Part shown: positions 48,084-58,620 of the stretch, piece by piece
How the letters are laid out: each line of letters begins with the position of its first letter
Numbering within the stretch: the stretch's first letter is position 1
Assembly (NCBI GenBank): GCA_023703675.1
Contig: CP097974.1
Location: 271,288 to 335,287 of the forward strand
DNA: 64,000 nt
Source of the DNA: SAR86 cluster bacterium
Lineage (GTDB): Bacteria > Pseudomonadota > Gammaproteobacteria > Magnimaribacterales > AG-339-G14
Direction: 5' to 3'
The notes under the pieces: model-generated
What the model was told of the DNA's origin: nothing
Databases searched by the model: none
Seen by the model: only the letters and a program-made list of their open reading frames with translations
Program-made: the position numbers and the translations under genes

Positions 48084-48797
48084 TTGAAAAATCCTCGTCT
48101 TTCTTCTAAAGCAGTACTTTTGCACTCAACTAATTTTAGAGAATCTAGTTTAATTGTTACCTTTTTTTCTCAAGATTTTGGCCTTATAAAATTGGTTGCT
48201 AAGGGCGCAAAATTAAAAAATAGCAAGTTTTCTAACATAAAAGTCCCAGGTGCAACTTTTAAGATAGAGTTTGGAGGAAGAAGCGAATTAAAAAATCTCT
48301 ACACATGCGAAACTATCGGTTCACTAATAATTAAAGAATCGAACTTCAAAATTTATTTATATTTGAATGAGCTGATATTAAAAACTTTAGAACTCGAAGC
48401 GCCTATGAAACTGATTTTTGACGATTTAATTAATTTATTCAAAGAATTAGAAACCGTTAAAGATCCTTTGGAGAAAGAGTTAAAACTCAGAAGATTTGAA
48501 TACGGTTTAATCGTAGAGCTTGGTTACGAATTTAGTTTAATGGATGACAACATAGGAAGAAAAATTGAAGGATCTAAATTTTATGAATTTGTCCCAAATA
48601 GAGGGTTTCAAGAAACATACAAAAAGGGAAATAATACGTGTTCAGGAATTACCATAATTAATTTTAATAACGGAATTATTGAAAATGATCAGGCAAAACA
48701 ATATTTAAAATATATAATGAAATCCTCGTTAGATAGCATATCGAATAAACCTTTAAATTCTTCTAAATTTTTTAAATTAAAAAAAGATGCAAGTTAA
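48084..48797 (+). CDS. recO: DNA repair protein RecO
   Basis: Recombination mediator that helps load RecA on SSB-coated DNA. The N-terminal OB fold has SSKAVLLHSTNFRESSLIVTFFSQDFGLIKLVAKGAK, with the RESS and FGLIK elements typical of RecO. At 237 residues it matches E. coli (242). The start is TTG at 48084; no ATG occurs upstream in frame. Unlike E. coli there is no pdxJ before acpS: recO overlaps acpS by 11 bases. Confidence 0.9.
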   Translation: MKNPRLSSKAVLLHSTNFRESSLIVTFFSQDFGLIKLVAKGAKLKNSKFSNIKVPGATFKIEFGGRSELKNLYTCETIGSLIIKESNFKIYLYLNELILKTLELEAPMKLIFDDLINLFKELETVKDPLEKELKLRRFEYGLIVELGYEFSLMDDNIGRKIEGSKFYEFVPNRGFQETYKKGNNTCSGITIINFNNGIIENDQAKQYLKYIMKSSLDSISNKPLNSSKFFKLKKDAS

Positions 48798-49170
48798 AAA
48801 CGGAATAGACTTAATTGAAATCAGTAGGCTGCAAAAGTCTCTTGATACCTTTGGCGATCGATTTCTTAATAGGGTCTATGACCCATCTGAAATAAGTCTT
48901 TTTTTAAAAAAGAGCCCACTTGCACAAGCACCTTTTTTAGCTAAAAATTTTGCTGCAAAAGAAGCTGTATCAAAAGTCCTAGGAACAGGTTTTTCCAAAG
49001 GAATTAGACCAAAAGACATAGTTATTCATAGAAGGTATGGAGGCCCAAAAGTTGAGCTAAAAGGGAAAGCTGCCAAACACGCAAAAGAAATTGGTTTGGA
49101 GCAAATTAGCCTCAGTTTAACTGATACTAAAAGTAATGCTGCTGCTGTAGCTACAGGTATATTCAATTAA
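48787..49170 (+). CDS. acpS: Holo-[acyl-carrier-protein] synthase
   Basis: Attaches phosphopantetheine to acyl carrier protein. NGIDLIEISRLQKSL holds the metal Asp, and FLAKNFAAKEAVSKVLGTGF holds the metal Glu. The C-terminal SLSLTDTKSNAAAVA is typical. At 127 residues it is full length. It overlaps recO by 11 bases, filling the pdxJ position. Confidence 0.95.
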   Translation: MQVKNGIDLIEISRLQKSLDTFGDRFLNRVYDPSEISLFLKKSPLAQAPFLAKNFAAKEAVSKVLGTGFSKGIRPKDIVIHRRYGGPKVELKGKAAKHAKEIGLEQISLSLTDTKSNAAAVATGIFN

Positions 49171-50491
<1,321 letters not shown>

Positions 50492-51256
50492 ATGAGTTTT
50501 TCTGAACTTTTTTTCCTTTCACTTATACAAGGAATTACTGAGTTTCTACCAATATCAAGTTCAGCACATTTAATTTTATTTACAGAGTATTTTGGAAGCT
50601 CAAAGCAAAGCATTACAGTAGATGTCTTTGCTCATTTTGGAACTCTTATAGCAGTTCTAATTTATTTTCGTAAAGATTTAGAGGTCATTTTCAGGACCTA
50701 TCAGGTCAAAGAACTCAACGGTCTTGGAAATTGTCTAATCATCGCCACTTTACCAATTTTAATAATCGGTTTTTTTCTTAGAGATTTTGTTGAAATTTAT
50801 TTAAGAAATCAAAATGTAATTATTTTTTCTACGATCTTTTTTGGCGTTTTGTTGCTTCTGTTTGATTTTTTAAAAAAAGATCGAGAATTAAATGAATTAA
50901 ATTGGAAGGATTCCTTAATTATTGGGTGTTTTCAGATATTTGCTTTACTTCCCGGTGCCTCAAGATCGGCAGTAACAATAATGGGGGCATTTTATTTAGG
51001 GTTTAAAAATACGACCGCCTTAAAAATTAGCTTTTTATTAGCAATTCCTACTTTATGCTTTATCTTCATTGGCGAAAATCTTGCGATAAATTTTCAATAT
51101 GAAATAGGTTTGACCAATTTAATATTGACTTCCTTAACATCTTTTTTAACAGCTTTTTTTACGATTCATTTCTTTCTAAAATTGGTTGATAAAATTGGCT
51201 TCTTACCTTTTGTGTTTTATAGGATTTTGCTAGGTTTATTATTATTTTTTATCTAG
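50492..51256 (+). CDS. uppP: Undecaprenyl-diphosphatase
   Basis: Inner-membrane phosphatase that recycles the lipid carrier of wall synthesis. LIQGITEFLPISSSAHLILF and the second motif LLPGASRSAVTIMGAFYLGF contain the catalytic-site residues of BacA-type enzymes. About seven to eight hydrophobic segments in 254 residues. It follows tsaB with no gap and overlaps the convergent glutathione-transferase gene by 15 bases. Confidence 0.95.
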   Translation: MSFSELFFLSLIQGITEFLPISSSAHLILFTEYFGSSKQSITVDVFAHFGTLIAVLIYFRKDLEVIFRTYQVKELNGLGNCLIIATLPILIIGFFLRDFVEIYLRNQNVIIFSTIFFGVLLLLFDFLKKDRELNELNWKDSLIIGCFQIFALLPGASRSAVTIMGAFYLGFKNTTALKISFLLAIPTLCFIFIGENLAINFQYEIGLTNLILTSLTSFLTAFFTIHFFLKLVDKIGFLPFVFYRILLGLLLFFI

Positions 51257-52108
51257 ATATTTTTTCAAGCTTTCTCCAGTAAAACTTAAATAGAATTTAT
51301 AAATTGAAGAAATTATTGTAAGCGGAAGAGGAAGTAGTGTTTCATTATAAAAATTTTTATTTTTTTTTAATTTCATGAACCATTTATTTAGATTTGGATA
51401 CTCCATCTCAAATCGAAAACCCATGGTTTCTAGTCTCCTAAGATAAATGAACCAAGCTATATCTACGATGGTTAATTCGTCGCAGATTATGTATTTGTTT
51501 TTGACGAGTTCATTTTCAATTGCTTTCAATTTGTTCTTAAACACTTCAATAGAAGAGGTGACAGATTCAGAAAGAACCCCATTATTTTTTATAAATTTTT
51601 CGTGATAATTAACTTGGACATCCTTTCCAAGATCTCTTTTATTTTCAATGAGGCTTGAGGCTTTCTTAAAATTCTCTATGTCTTTCTCTTTTTTCTTCAT
51701 TAGGAAAGTAGGCGCAACAAATTTCATGGTTAAGTTTCTTAGATCAAGATGTATTTCATTTTCTTCTGTAAGAAACTTTTCTATTTTTTCTTTTTGCTCT
51801 TTAGGCCAAAGAGAATTTGTAGGAAACTTCTCATCTAGATATTTTATGATGTCATTACTTTCAATATGAACTTCTCCCTCGTCAATAAGCACCGGTACCA
51901 CTCCTCTGGGATTAATACCTAAAAACCAATCTGAAAAATTATCTCCTTTGACTAAGTTAATGTGATGACTTTCCCAAGATATATTTTTTTCTTTTAGAAA
52001 AATTCTTAGTTTTTGAGAGCAACTTGAGCCTTGAAAATGTAAAACATGAAGTCCTTTCCATTTAATTACTTCTTTTGTCTTGATATCAGTTTCGAAAAGT
52101 TTGACCAT
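51242..52108 (-). CDS. Glutathione S-transferase family protein
   Basis: The N-terminal thioredoxin-fold domain has HFQGSSCSQKLRIFLKEKNISW with the catalytic-region residues, then NPRGVVPVLIDEGEVHIESNDIIKYLDEKFP, the classic cis-Pro and glutathione-gamma-glutamyl (ESNDI) segment. A helical C-terminal domain follows. At 288 residues it is longer than most bacterial GSTs. Substrate unknown. It is divergent from rsmJ. Confidence 0.85.
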   Translation of the reverse strand: MVKLFETDIKTKEVIKWKGLHVLHFQGSSCSQKLRIFLKEKNISWESHHINLVKGDNFSDWFLGINPRGVVPVLIDEGEVHIESNDIIKYLDEKFPTNSLWPKEQKEKIEKFLTEENEIHLDLRNLTMKFVAPTFLMKKKEKDIENFKKASSLIENKRDLGKDVQVNYHEKFIKNNGVLSESVTSSIEVFKNKLKAIENELVKNKYIICDELTIVDIAWFIYLRRLETMGFRFEMEYPNLNKWFMKLKKNKNFYNETLLPLPLTIISSIYKFYLSFTGESLKKYLDKK

Positions 52109-52143
52109 ATTATCTTTTGAAAGAATATATTAATTTGAAGGAT

Positions 52144-52869
52144 ATGAAAATAATCCAAAAACCACTAGTCTCTTATCTTGATGCAGAATTGAGAGAAGCT
52201 GCAAAAAATTTTTCTAAACGACACAATCTAAGATTTTGCACACCAAGAGAAATAAGAAAGTCTTTCAGTTCTAATTTAATAATCTTGGTCACAGATAAAG
52301 GTATATTTTTACAAGATTTATCATTAAAAAATTCAAAACCATTTGATTTAAATTTTATTAGCTTCAGAGAAAGATTAAATAACAAGAATTTAATCGAGAA
52401 GTGTTTTTTAAAATTTGACAAAAAATATCGCGTTTATGACTTATCTGCGGGTTTTTGTTTTGATGCTTTCATAATAAGTTCTCTCGGATTTGATGTGCAG
52501 GCTTATGAAAAGGAGTCCTGGCTTTTTGAATTTACAAGTGAAAACTTAAAAAAAGATAGAGTCAAAAATATAAATTTAATTAATAAAAACTCTTTAGACA
52601 TTCTTAAAACGATTCAAGCTCAATCTATTATTTATTTAGACCCAATGTTTGGCGTAGATAATAAATCTTTTGCTAAAAAGGAAATGCATTTTTTAAGAAA
52701 ATCATTACAAGACGATTCGGAGAATCTTTTGGAGAATGCATTGAATTCTAAAGCAGAGCTTGTTGTTTTAAAAAAACATAAATTAGATGATCTTAAAACT
52801 GAAAAAAAACCATCTTTTAAATTAACTGGAAAAGTAGTGAGTCTAAACATCTTTGATAGAAGAAATTAG
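52144..52869 (+). CDS. rsmJ: 16S rRNA m2G1516 methyltransferase RsmJ
   Basis: Methylates G1516 of 16S rRNA using SAM. VYDLSAGFCFDAFIISSLGFDVQAYEKESW aligns with the DATAGLGRDAF SAM motif of E. coli RsmJ, and IIYLDPMFG with its YLDPMFP catalytic loop, followed by KKEM. I take ATG 52144 (MKIIQKPLVS, like the E. coli MKI start), giving 241 residues; TTG codons at 52117 and 52135 are also in frame. No start has a good ribosome site. Confidence 0.85.
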   Translation: MKIIQKPLVSYLDAELREAAKNFSKRHNLRFCTPREIRKSFSSNLIILVTDKGIFLQDLSLKNSKPFDLNFISFRERLNNKNLIEKCFLKFDKKYRVYDLSAGFCFDAFIISSLGFDVQAYEKESWLFEFTSENLKKDRVKNINLINKNSLDILKTIQAQSIIYLDPMFGVDNKSFAKKEMHFLRKSLQDDSENLLENALNSKAELVVLKKHKLDDLKTEKKPSFKLTGKVVSLNIFDRRN

Positions 52870-53300
52870 AGCCACCTTCTTGTCCTCTTTGAATATTCTT
52901 CCCACTCCGAATCGAATATATCCTCAAGTTTTCTTTCTTCGTGTTTTATCCAAGTGAAATTTATGATTAGACCAAAAATAATAGAAATTATTAGTGATGA
53001 AAAGGATTGTAACGATATTGAAACTCCAATTAAAATAAAAAGCATACCTAAGTAAGTAGGGTTTCTAGAAAATCTAAAAGGACCGTCCATTACAAGCTTT
53101 TCTGGTTTTCCGTCAGGGATAAAAGTGGTCTTCATTTTTGAAAGTTTTCTTAAAGAAATATAAACCAACGAAATGCCTATTACTAAAATCAAAATTCCAA
53201 GAAGGATGCTTAAGTTTACTAAAACAGGGAAAGTAAAATACAAGACAACTTGCGCAATAAGCCCACATAGGAGAATGACGGGAGGGTAGGTAATTTTCAT
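52866..53300 (-). CDS. Isoprenylcysteine carboxyl methyltransferase-like membrane protein
   Basis: Membrane SAM-dependent methyltransferase family (ICMT / phospholipid methyltransferase). Several helices lead to GPFRFSRNPTYLGMLFILIGVSI and the end EERKLEDIFDSEWEEYSKRTRRWL, the defining segments. At 144 residues it is typical of the small bacterial members. Substrate unknown. It overlaps rsmJ by 4 bases, convergently. Confidence 0.82.
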   Translation of the reverse strand: MKITYPPVILLCGLIAQVVLYFTFPVLVNLSILLGILILVIGISLVYISLRKLSKMKTTFIPDGKPEKLVMDGPFRFSRNPTYLGMLFILIGVSISLQSFSSLIISIIFGLIINFTWIKHEERKLEDIFDSEWEEYSKRTRRWL

Positions 53301-53324
53301 AATTGAATTATCTTATCAAATTTT

Positions 53325-55391
53325 TTAAGAAGGAAGATTTTCTAACCAAATCGTTGAGAACATTTTTGCAACATCATGTTCTTCTTCATTTTGATTCCAC
53401 GAAATCATATTCATCTTATCAATCTTAAGTAAATCTAAATTTATGAGTCCTTCTAAAACTAACAAGATTTTCTCATTGTTATCTTGAAAAGGCATATCTA
53501 GGAAGAAATCCTTTCTTAATTGAGGCAATAATTCTTCTATCTTTTCTAAAAGAGATTCTTTTGTAATTGCTTTTCTGCTTTTATAAAAAATAAAAGATTG
53601 AAGAATCAATAAATGTAAAACGTTGTTTTTATAAAATTCAAGAGATTTTTTATCATTAGCTTTCATAAGTATGCGATTTTTCGAATTTGAAGATATGAAT
53701 TTAAGTTTTTCCATCTTTTCAACTATCTCTCTAGAATTTAACTCAGGAAGTTTTACCAATTTGGAATATTCCGAGACTTCTACTACCTTTTTTAGAAACT
53801 CGATTCGATTGAATACTTTATCTAAGCTAATTTTATTTTTATCGAGCCCAGAAATTGAAGAAGCGAATAAACTCGTTGAACTAACAACAGTGGCTTTATT
53901 AATATTCGACATTATTTTGTCCCCCAATAGAGGGGTTACTTCAAAAAGCCAAGAGCTTTTATCCATTTCATCACTCAAATCTATTGTTTCTTTTCGCCAA
54001 TTAGGAGCGTGCTCATCCAAGAAGGACCTTAGATCAATAGGCTCTCCAAATTGAAGATAAGCATTTCCTAGATATCCTCTAAAATCACTAATCGTAGAAA
54101 AGATTGAAAAAATACTTTCTTTTTCCTTGATACGTCTCTTCGATTCTCTTAGATATGATTTGCCTTCTAAAACTTTTTCATAAGTTATGGAAATTGGTAA
54201 AAATTTAACATCTCTTTCGTCCATATCTTGAAATGATTTAATAATCATCGAAATAATTCCTGGTCTCGGACTTAGGAGCCTGCCAGTTCTCGTTCTGCCT
54301 CCTTCTGGGAAAAACTCGATTGAGTATCCTCTTTGAAAAAGCTTTCTAAGGTGTTCAAAAAATACTTTTGAGTAAAGCTTATTAGCTCCAAAAGATCTTC
54401 TCATGAAAAATGCTCCCCCGTTTCTTAAAATTCTTCCCAAAACTGGCAAATTAAGATTTTTACCGGCAACAATTTGTGGAAGCATAAGATTATTAGTGTA
54501 GAGCTTAAAAGAAAGAGCAAGATAATCAATGTGGCTCCTATGAGAAGGGGTGTAAATTAAAGAATTGCCAACCGCAAGATCACTGATTTTTTCGATGCCA
54601 ATAATCTCTAAGCCATCGTATCTGTTGTTCCAAAACCAATTAAGGGCTTTATCATACAAATAAATAACTGGATAAGAGATATCGGAGCAAATTTCTAAAG
54701 CGTATTTGTAAGCTCTCTTATTTTGGGCAGCTTCAACTTTTTTTGATCCTTTTGAAAAGTTACTTATCTCTTTTTTAACCGAGGATGAATTCAAGATAGA
54801 GTGAATTAGGGTTCTTCTATTAGATATGTCCGGACCAAGTTTTGCTTGTCTATTTCTTCTAAATCTAGCTCTCAAGAGCCTATCGGTCTTTAAAACAAGA
54901 TGGGAAGAAGATTTTTTTTGAGTAAAAATCTCTTCTGATTCTAAGGGTTTGTGGAAAAAAACATTAGCTTGTCTACCATTAAATATTACCTTTAAAAGGT
55001 TTCTAAGAAATGAACCACCTTCCCATGAATCGCGGAAAATAAGTTTTACCCAATGATCTTGTCTATCTGGCGATTTTCCCCAAAAAATATCAACAGGAAT
55101 AATAATTTTTTTTGCTGCGTCAGGATCCTTAATTAGCTCATGAAGTTCTCTCGGATTTCTTCTTCTTGGGGTCTGCCAAGGAAAAAGTCTTCTTGCCCCC
55201 TTGAGTTGGAAAAAATTCTTTTTATTTTTTTTGGGAATTGGAAAATTATTAGTCTTTGCAGCTTTTTTTAGGGTATTTAGATCAAAATTAGATCCAGTGG
55301 AAATAGCATAAATTACATTATTTGTTTCAATAATATTTTTGACTTCTTCTGTTTCAAATTCAATATCTGGGCTGATTAGAAAGTTAAGCAT
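53325..55391 (-). CDS. plsB: Glycerol-3-phosphate acyltransferase PlsB
   Basis: Inner-membrane enzyme that makes lysophosphatidate, the first step of phospholipid synthesis. YTPSHRSHIDYLALSFKLY holds the HxxxxD catalytic motif, GAFFMRRSFGANKLY follows, and EFFPEGGRTRTGRLLSPRPGIISM is the next block. FLPISITYEKVLEG completes the active site. Its 688 residues are shorter than E. coli (807). It is divergent from tRNA-Leu, with a DnaA box in the gap. Confidence 0.95.
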   Translation of the reverse strand: MLNFLISPDIEFETEEVKNIIETNNVIYAISTGSNFDLNTLKKAAKTNNFPIPKKNKKNFFQLKGARRLFPWQTPRRRNPRELHELIKDPDAAKKIIIPVDIFWGKSPDRQDHWVKLIFRDSWEGGSFLRNLLKVIFNGRQANVFFHKPLESEEIFTQKKSSSHLVLKTDRLLRARFRRNRQAKLGPDISNRRTLIHSILNSSSVKKEISNFSKGSKKVEAAQNKRAYKYALEICSDISYPVIYLYDKALNWFWNNRYDGLEIIGIEKISDLAVGNSLIYTPSHRSHIDYLALSFKLYTNNLMLPQIVAGKNLNLPVLGRILRNGGAFFMRRSFGANKLYSKVFFEHLRKLFQRGYSIEFFPEGGRTRTGRLLSPRPGIISMIIKSFQDMDERDVKFLPISITYEKVLEGKSYLRESKRRIKEKESIFSIFSTISDFRGYLGNAYLQFGEPIDLRSFLDEHAPNWRKETIDLSDEMDKSSWLFEVTPLLGDKIMSNINKATVVSSTSLFASSISGLDKNKISLDKVFNRIEFLKKVVEVSEYSKLVKLPELNSREIVEKMEKLKFISSNSKNRILMKANDKKSLEFYKNNVLHLLILQSFIFYKSRKAITKESLLEKIEELLPQLRKDFFLDMPFQDNNEKILLVLEGLINLDLLKIDKMNMISWNQNEEEHDVAKMFSTIWLENLPS

Positions 55392-55419
55392 TTTCTTTGA
55401 ATTTCCTTCTTAGGTGGTA

Positions 55420-55428
55420 TTATCCACA
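55420..55428 (+). promoter_or_regulatory. Perfect DnaA box upstream of plsB
   Basis: TTATCCACA in the 96-base gap between the plsB start and tRNA-Leu. A single box without a second strong one nearby; role unknown. Confidence 0.4.
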
Positions 55429-55487
55429 AAATAATTTATCTATTTAACATTGAAATCAATGTAGTATTAGATTTTACAATTAATTAA

Positions 55488-55573
55488 GCCGAAGTGGCGG
55501 AATTGGTAGACGCGCTCGATTCAAAATCGAGTGCCCAAAAGGCGTGAGAGTTCGAGTCTCTCCTTCGGTACCA
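55488..55573 (+). tRNA. tRNA-Leu (CAA anticodon)
   Basis: Acceptor GCCGAAG (55488-55494) pairs CTTCGGT (one G-T pair), the CCA end is encoded, and the anticodon arm is CTCGA-TTCAAAA-TCGAG giving CAA, which reads UUG. The long variable arm typical of leucine is present, and TTCGAGT marks the T-arm. Confidence 0.95.
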
Positions 55574-55582
55574 GAGAAGAAT

Positions 55583-55894
55583 ATGAATGAGATACAAATC
55601 ATAACAGCGCAGTCGTCCTCTTTTTTAGGGCCTCAATTAATTTTAATTGGAGGGTTTTTCCTTTTCATTTATTTTTTGATAATCAGACCGCAAAATAAAA
55701 GAATGAAAGCACAAAGAGAAATGATAGAAAACCTTTCGGTTGGAGATGAAATCGTTGCTTCTGGCGGACTGGTTGGGTCTATATTGAAGATATCAGATAA
55801 TTTTTTAACTATTCGAGCTAACAATTCCGAGTTGATTATTCAAAGATCTTCTGTAAGCAGCGTACTACCTAAAGGGACTATTAAATCTTTATAA
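55583..55894 (+). CDS. yajC: SecDF-associated protein YajC
   Basis: Small inner-membrane subunit of the SecDF-YajC complex. A single N-terminal helix (LILIGGFFLFIYFLIIRPQNKRMKAQREMI) is followed by a cytoplasmic domain with LSVGDEIVASGGLVGSILKI. I choose ATG 55583 (MNEIQIITAQ), 103 residues; an in-frame ATG at 55544 lies inside tRNA-Leu. secD follows after 3 bases. Confidence 0.94.
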   Translation: MNEIQIITAQSSSFLGPQLILIGGFFLFIYFLIIRPQNKRMKAQREMIENLSVGDEIVASGGLVGSILKISDNFLTIRANNSELIIQRSSVSSVLPKGTIKSL

Positions 55895-55897
55895 AAA

Positions 55898-57712
55898 GTG
55901 CGATTTCAAGTCTGGAAAACTTTACTAGTCTTTTTTATAGTTTCATTTGGAATCGTTTTCTTCCTGCCTAACATTTTTCCGCCTGATCCTTCTGTTCAAA
56001 TTACCACCTCAAGTGTAAACGATGGATTCTCTGACGAATTCTTAAACAACCTAGAAGAAAATATAAATAGGTCAGGACTTAATTCAAAGTCTTTCGAGAA
56101 AAATGAAAAATCCATCTTGATAAGAACAAATAGTTATCAGGATCAACTAGAGTTAAAGGACTATTTGCAGGATGAATTAAATGAAAATTTTATTGTTGCT
56201 CTTAATTTGGCAGCAAATACTCCAAATTGGCTTAAATCTTTAAATGCAAAGCCTATGAAACTAGGTCTTGATTTAAGAGGCGGGGTGAATTTTCTAATGG
56301 AAGTAGATACAAACTTATTGATTGAAACTAAGCTGGAGTCAGCTGCTGCAGTTTTAAGAAACAATTTGAGAGAAGAGAGAATAAAGACCGATCTTTTCAA
56401 GTTAAGCTCTAAAGAGATTCAAGTTGTTCTAAGAAATGAAAATAGCGCAGAGGATTTAGAAGAGATAATAAGTGAAATAGGCTCGCTAGATATTGAACTT
56501 AAGGAGCCATTAACTTATTCACTAAGTTTTTCTAGTGAAGAAATTGAAGAAACTATTGATTATGCTGTTTTACAAAATTTAACCACCTTAAGAAATAGGG
56601 TAAATGAATTAGGGGTTTCAGAGCCGGTAGTGCAAAGAGAAGGAGAAAAAAGAATTTCCGTTCAGCTTCCAGGTATTCAAGATACTGCAGAAGCAAAAAA
56701 AATAATAGGTAAAACCGCCAATCTAGAATTTCGTCTTGAAGCAAAAGATAATGCATTGGCGTCAAGAACTGATAATTTTTTATACCGTGGCATACAAACG
56801 AGGCTAGATAAGAAGATTATTATCTCAGGAGACAGAGTTTCAGACGCAAGTGTTGGCTTCGACGAAAATGGATTTCCTCAAGTAAATATTTCTCTTGATT
56901 CAGATGGTGGGGCCCAAATGCATCGCGCGACGCGAAATAATGTGGGAACTAGAATGGCTGTGTTGTTTGTGGAAAAAAAATCTTCAGCAGGCCAAGAGGG
57001 TGGCGTAGTTTCTGTCGAAAATTATTATGAAAAAAGAGTAATTAGTTTAGCGACTATTCAATCAGCTTTGGCTAATCAATTTAGAATTACAGGTTTAGAT
57101 TCTCCAGCAGAAGCATCAGAATTAGCTCTTCTTTTAAGAGCAGGTGCTCTTGCCGCTCCGATGAATTTTGTTGAAGAGGGAACCATAGGGCCTTCGTTAG
57201 GGGCCGATAACATTGAGCTTGGAATTAATTCTTTGATTTTGGGTCTCTCACTCGTACTTATTTTTATGATTTTTTATTACAAAGTATTTGGATTTCTCGC
57301 CAATCTAGCAGTGGTATTAAATTTGATTTTGATTGCTTCAATAATGTCAATTTTATCAGCTACTTTAACTTTACCTGGAATAGCTGGAATAGTATTAACT
57401 ATCGGTATGGCAGTAGACGCAAATGTATTGATATTTTCTAGGATTAGAGAAGAATTAAAACGTAACGTAAAACCTTTAGAGGCAATTTCGTCAGGGTATG
57501 ATAGAGCGTTCATTACAATTGTTGATGCTAATTTAACAACATTGATAGTTGCGTTAATTTTATACATCGTCGGTACAGGTCCAGTGCAAGGTTTTGCAAT
57601 TACTTTATCTGTGGGAATTTTAACCTCAATGTTTACTGCAATACTATTTACTAGAATGTTGGTTTTTTTCATTTACGGAAAAAGGAAAAACTTAGAGAAA
57701 ATATGGATTTAG
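55898..57712 (+). CDS. secD: Protein translocase subunit SecD
   Basis: Membrane protein that uses the proton gradient to pull exported proteins. One N-terminal helix, then a periplasmic region from LGLDLRGGVNFLMEVD to GLDSPAEASELALLLRAGALAAP, and five C-terminal helices with GIAGIVLTIGMAVDANVLIFSRIREELKR. The start is GTG. At 604 residues it is full length. secF begins 4 bases after the stop. Confidence 0.97.
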   Translation: MRFQVWKTLLVFFIVSFGIVFFLPNIFPPDPSVQITTSSVNDGFSDEFLNNLEENINRSGLNSKSFEKNEKSILIRTNSYQDQLELKDYLQDELNENFIVALNLAANTPNWLKSLNAKPMKLGLDLRGGVNFLMEVDTNLLIETKLESAAAVLRNNLREERIKTDLFKLSSKEIQVVLRNENSAEDLEEIISEIGSLDIELKEPLTYSLSFSSEEIEETIDYAVLQNLTTLRNRVNELGVSEPVVQREGEKRISVQLPGIQDTAEAKKIIGKTANLEFRLEAKDNALASRTDNFLYRGIQTRLDKKIIISGDRVSDASVGFDENGFPQVNISLDSDGGAQMHRATRNNVGTRMAVLFVEKKSSAGQEGGVVSVENYYEKRVISLATIQSALANQFRITGLDSPAEASELALLLRAGALAAPMNFVEEGTIGPSLGADNIELGINSLILGLSLVLIFMIFYYKVFGFLANLAVVLNLILIASIMSILSATLTLPGIAGIVLTIGMAVDANVLIFSRIREELKRNVKPLEAISSGYDRAFITIVDANLTTLIVALILYIVGTGPVQGFAITLSVGILTSMFTAILFTRMLVFFIYGKRKNLEKIWI

Positions 57713-57716
57713 TCTT

Positions 57717-58619
57717 ATGAATATAGAATTTATGAGATTTAGAAAGATAGCTTCAACTCTTTCTATTATCTTATTAATTATTTCAATTGGTTCTTTGGCT
57801 ATAAAAAATTTAGAACTAGGTTTAGATTTTACTGGTGGAATTTTATTAGAAATTAAATTAGATCAAGATATAGAAAACCTTGAAGAAGTAAGAAATCTAT
57901 TGGCAGAAGAAGGTATTGAAAACTTCGTTTTAAATTTTTCTGGATCTCAAAATGACTTGAGCATAAAAATTCCTGGTGGAGAGGATAGTTCTAATAATGA
58001 GTCACTAAAAAAAATTCTAAAAGACAATTTTTCTTACAATTTAAGGAAAGAAGAATTTATTGGTCCACAAGTAGGAGAAGAGTTGAGAGATCAAGGCGGG
58101 TTAGGGCTTTTGATTGCTTTGCTAATAATGACTATTTATATAATGTTTAGATTTCAATACAAATTTGCTGTTGGAGCTATTTTAGCTTTAGCTCACGATG
58201 TTTTAATTGTGCTGGGGTTTTTCTCTCTTTTATCTATAGATTTTGATTTGACAGTATTAGCAGCATTGCTTGCGGTGATTGGTTATTCTCTTAATGATAC
58301 GATTGTTGTATCCGATAGGATTAGAGAAAACTTTAGAAAAAAAAGAAGAGCAGAAGCTACACAATTAATCGATAGGTCTTTAAATCAGATGCTTGGCAGA
58401 ACTCTCATCACATCACTTACAACACTTTTGGTACTTTTTGCATTATTTATTTTTGGCGGAGATGCAATTCAAAATTTTTCTTTGGCTTTAATAATTGGAG
58501 TGCTAGCTGGAACTTATTCTTCTATTTATATCGTGTGCAATGTTTTAATTTCGATGAATATCATTGCAGATGACTTAGCGGTGAGGAAGGCTGAAAGTTA
58601 TGACGATGGTATGCCCTAA
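57717..58619 (+). CDS. secF: Protein translocase subunit SecF
   Basis: Partner of SecD in the export motor. The N-terminal helix precedes LELGLDFTGGILLEIKLD, the SecF first signature. AALLAVIGYSLNDTIVVSDRIRENFRKKRR lies in the membrane domain, and LGRTLITSLTTLLVLFALFIFGG near the C-terminus is typical. At 300 residues it matches E. coli (323). The tgt gene that often begins this operon is absent here. Confidence 0.97.
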   Translation: MNIEFMRFRKIASTLSIILLIISIGSLAIKNLELGLDFTGGILLEIKLDQDIENLEEVRNLLAEEGIENFVLNFSGSQNDLSIKIPGGEDSSNNESLKKILKDNFSYNLRKEEFIGPQVGEELRDQGGLGLLIALLIMTIYIMFRFQYKFAVGAILALAHDVLIVLGFFSLLSIDFDLTVLAALLAVIGYSLNDTIVVSDRIRENFRKKRRAEATQLIDRSLNQMLGRTLITSLTTLLVLFALFIFGGDAIQNFSLALIIGVLAGTYSSIYIVCNVLISMNIIADDLAVRKAESYDDGMP

Positions 58620-58620
58620 G

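Noticed and set aside
55544-55582. Upstream start for yajC
   Set aside because: It lies inside tRNA-Leu; the ATG at 55583 gives the normal YajC N-terminus.
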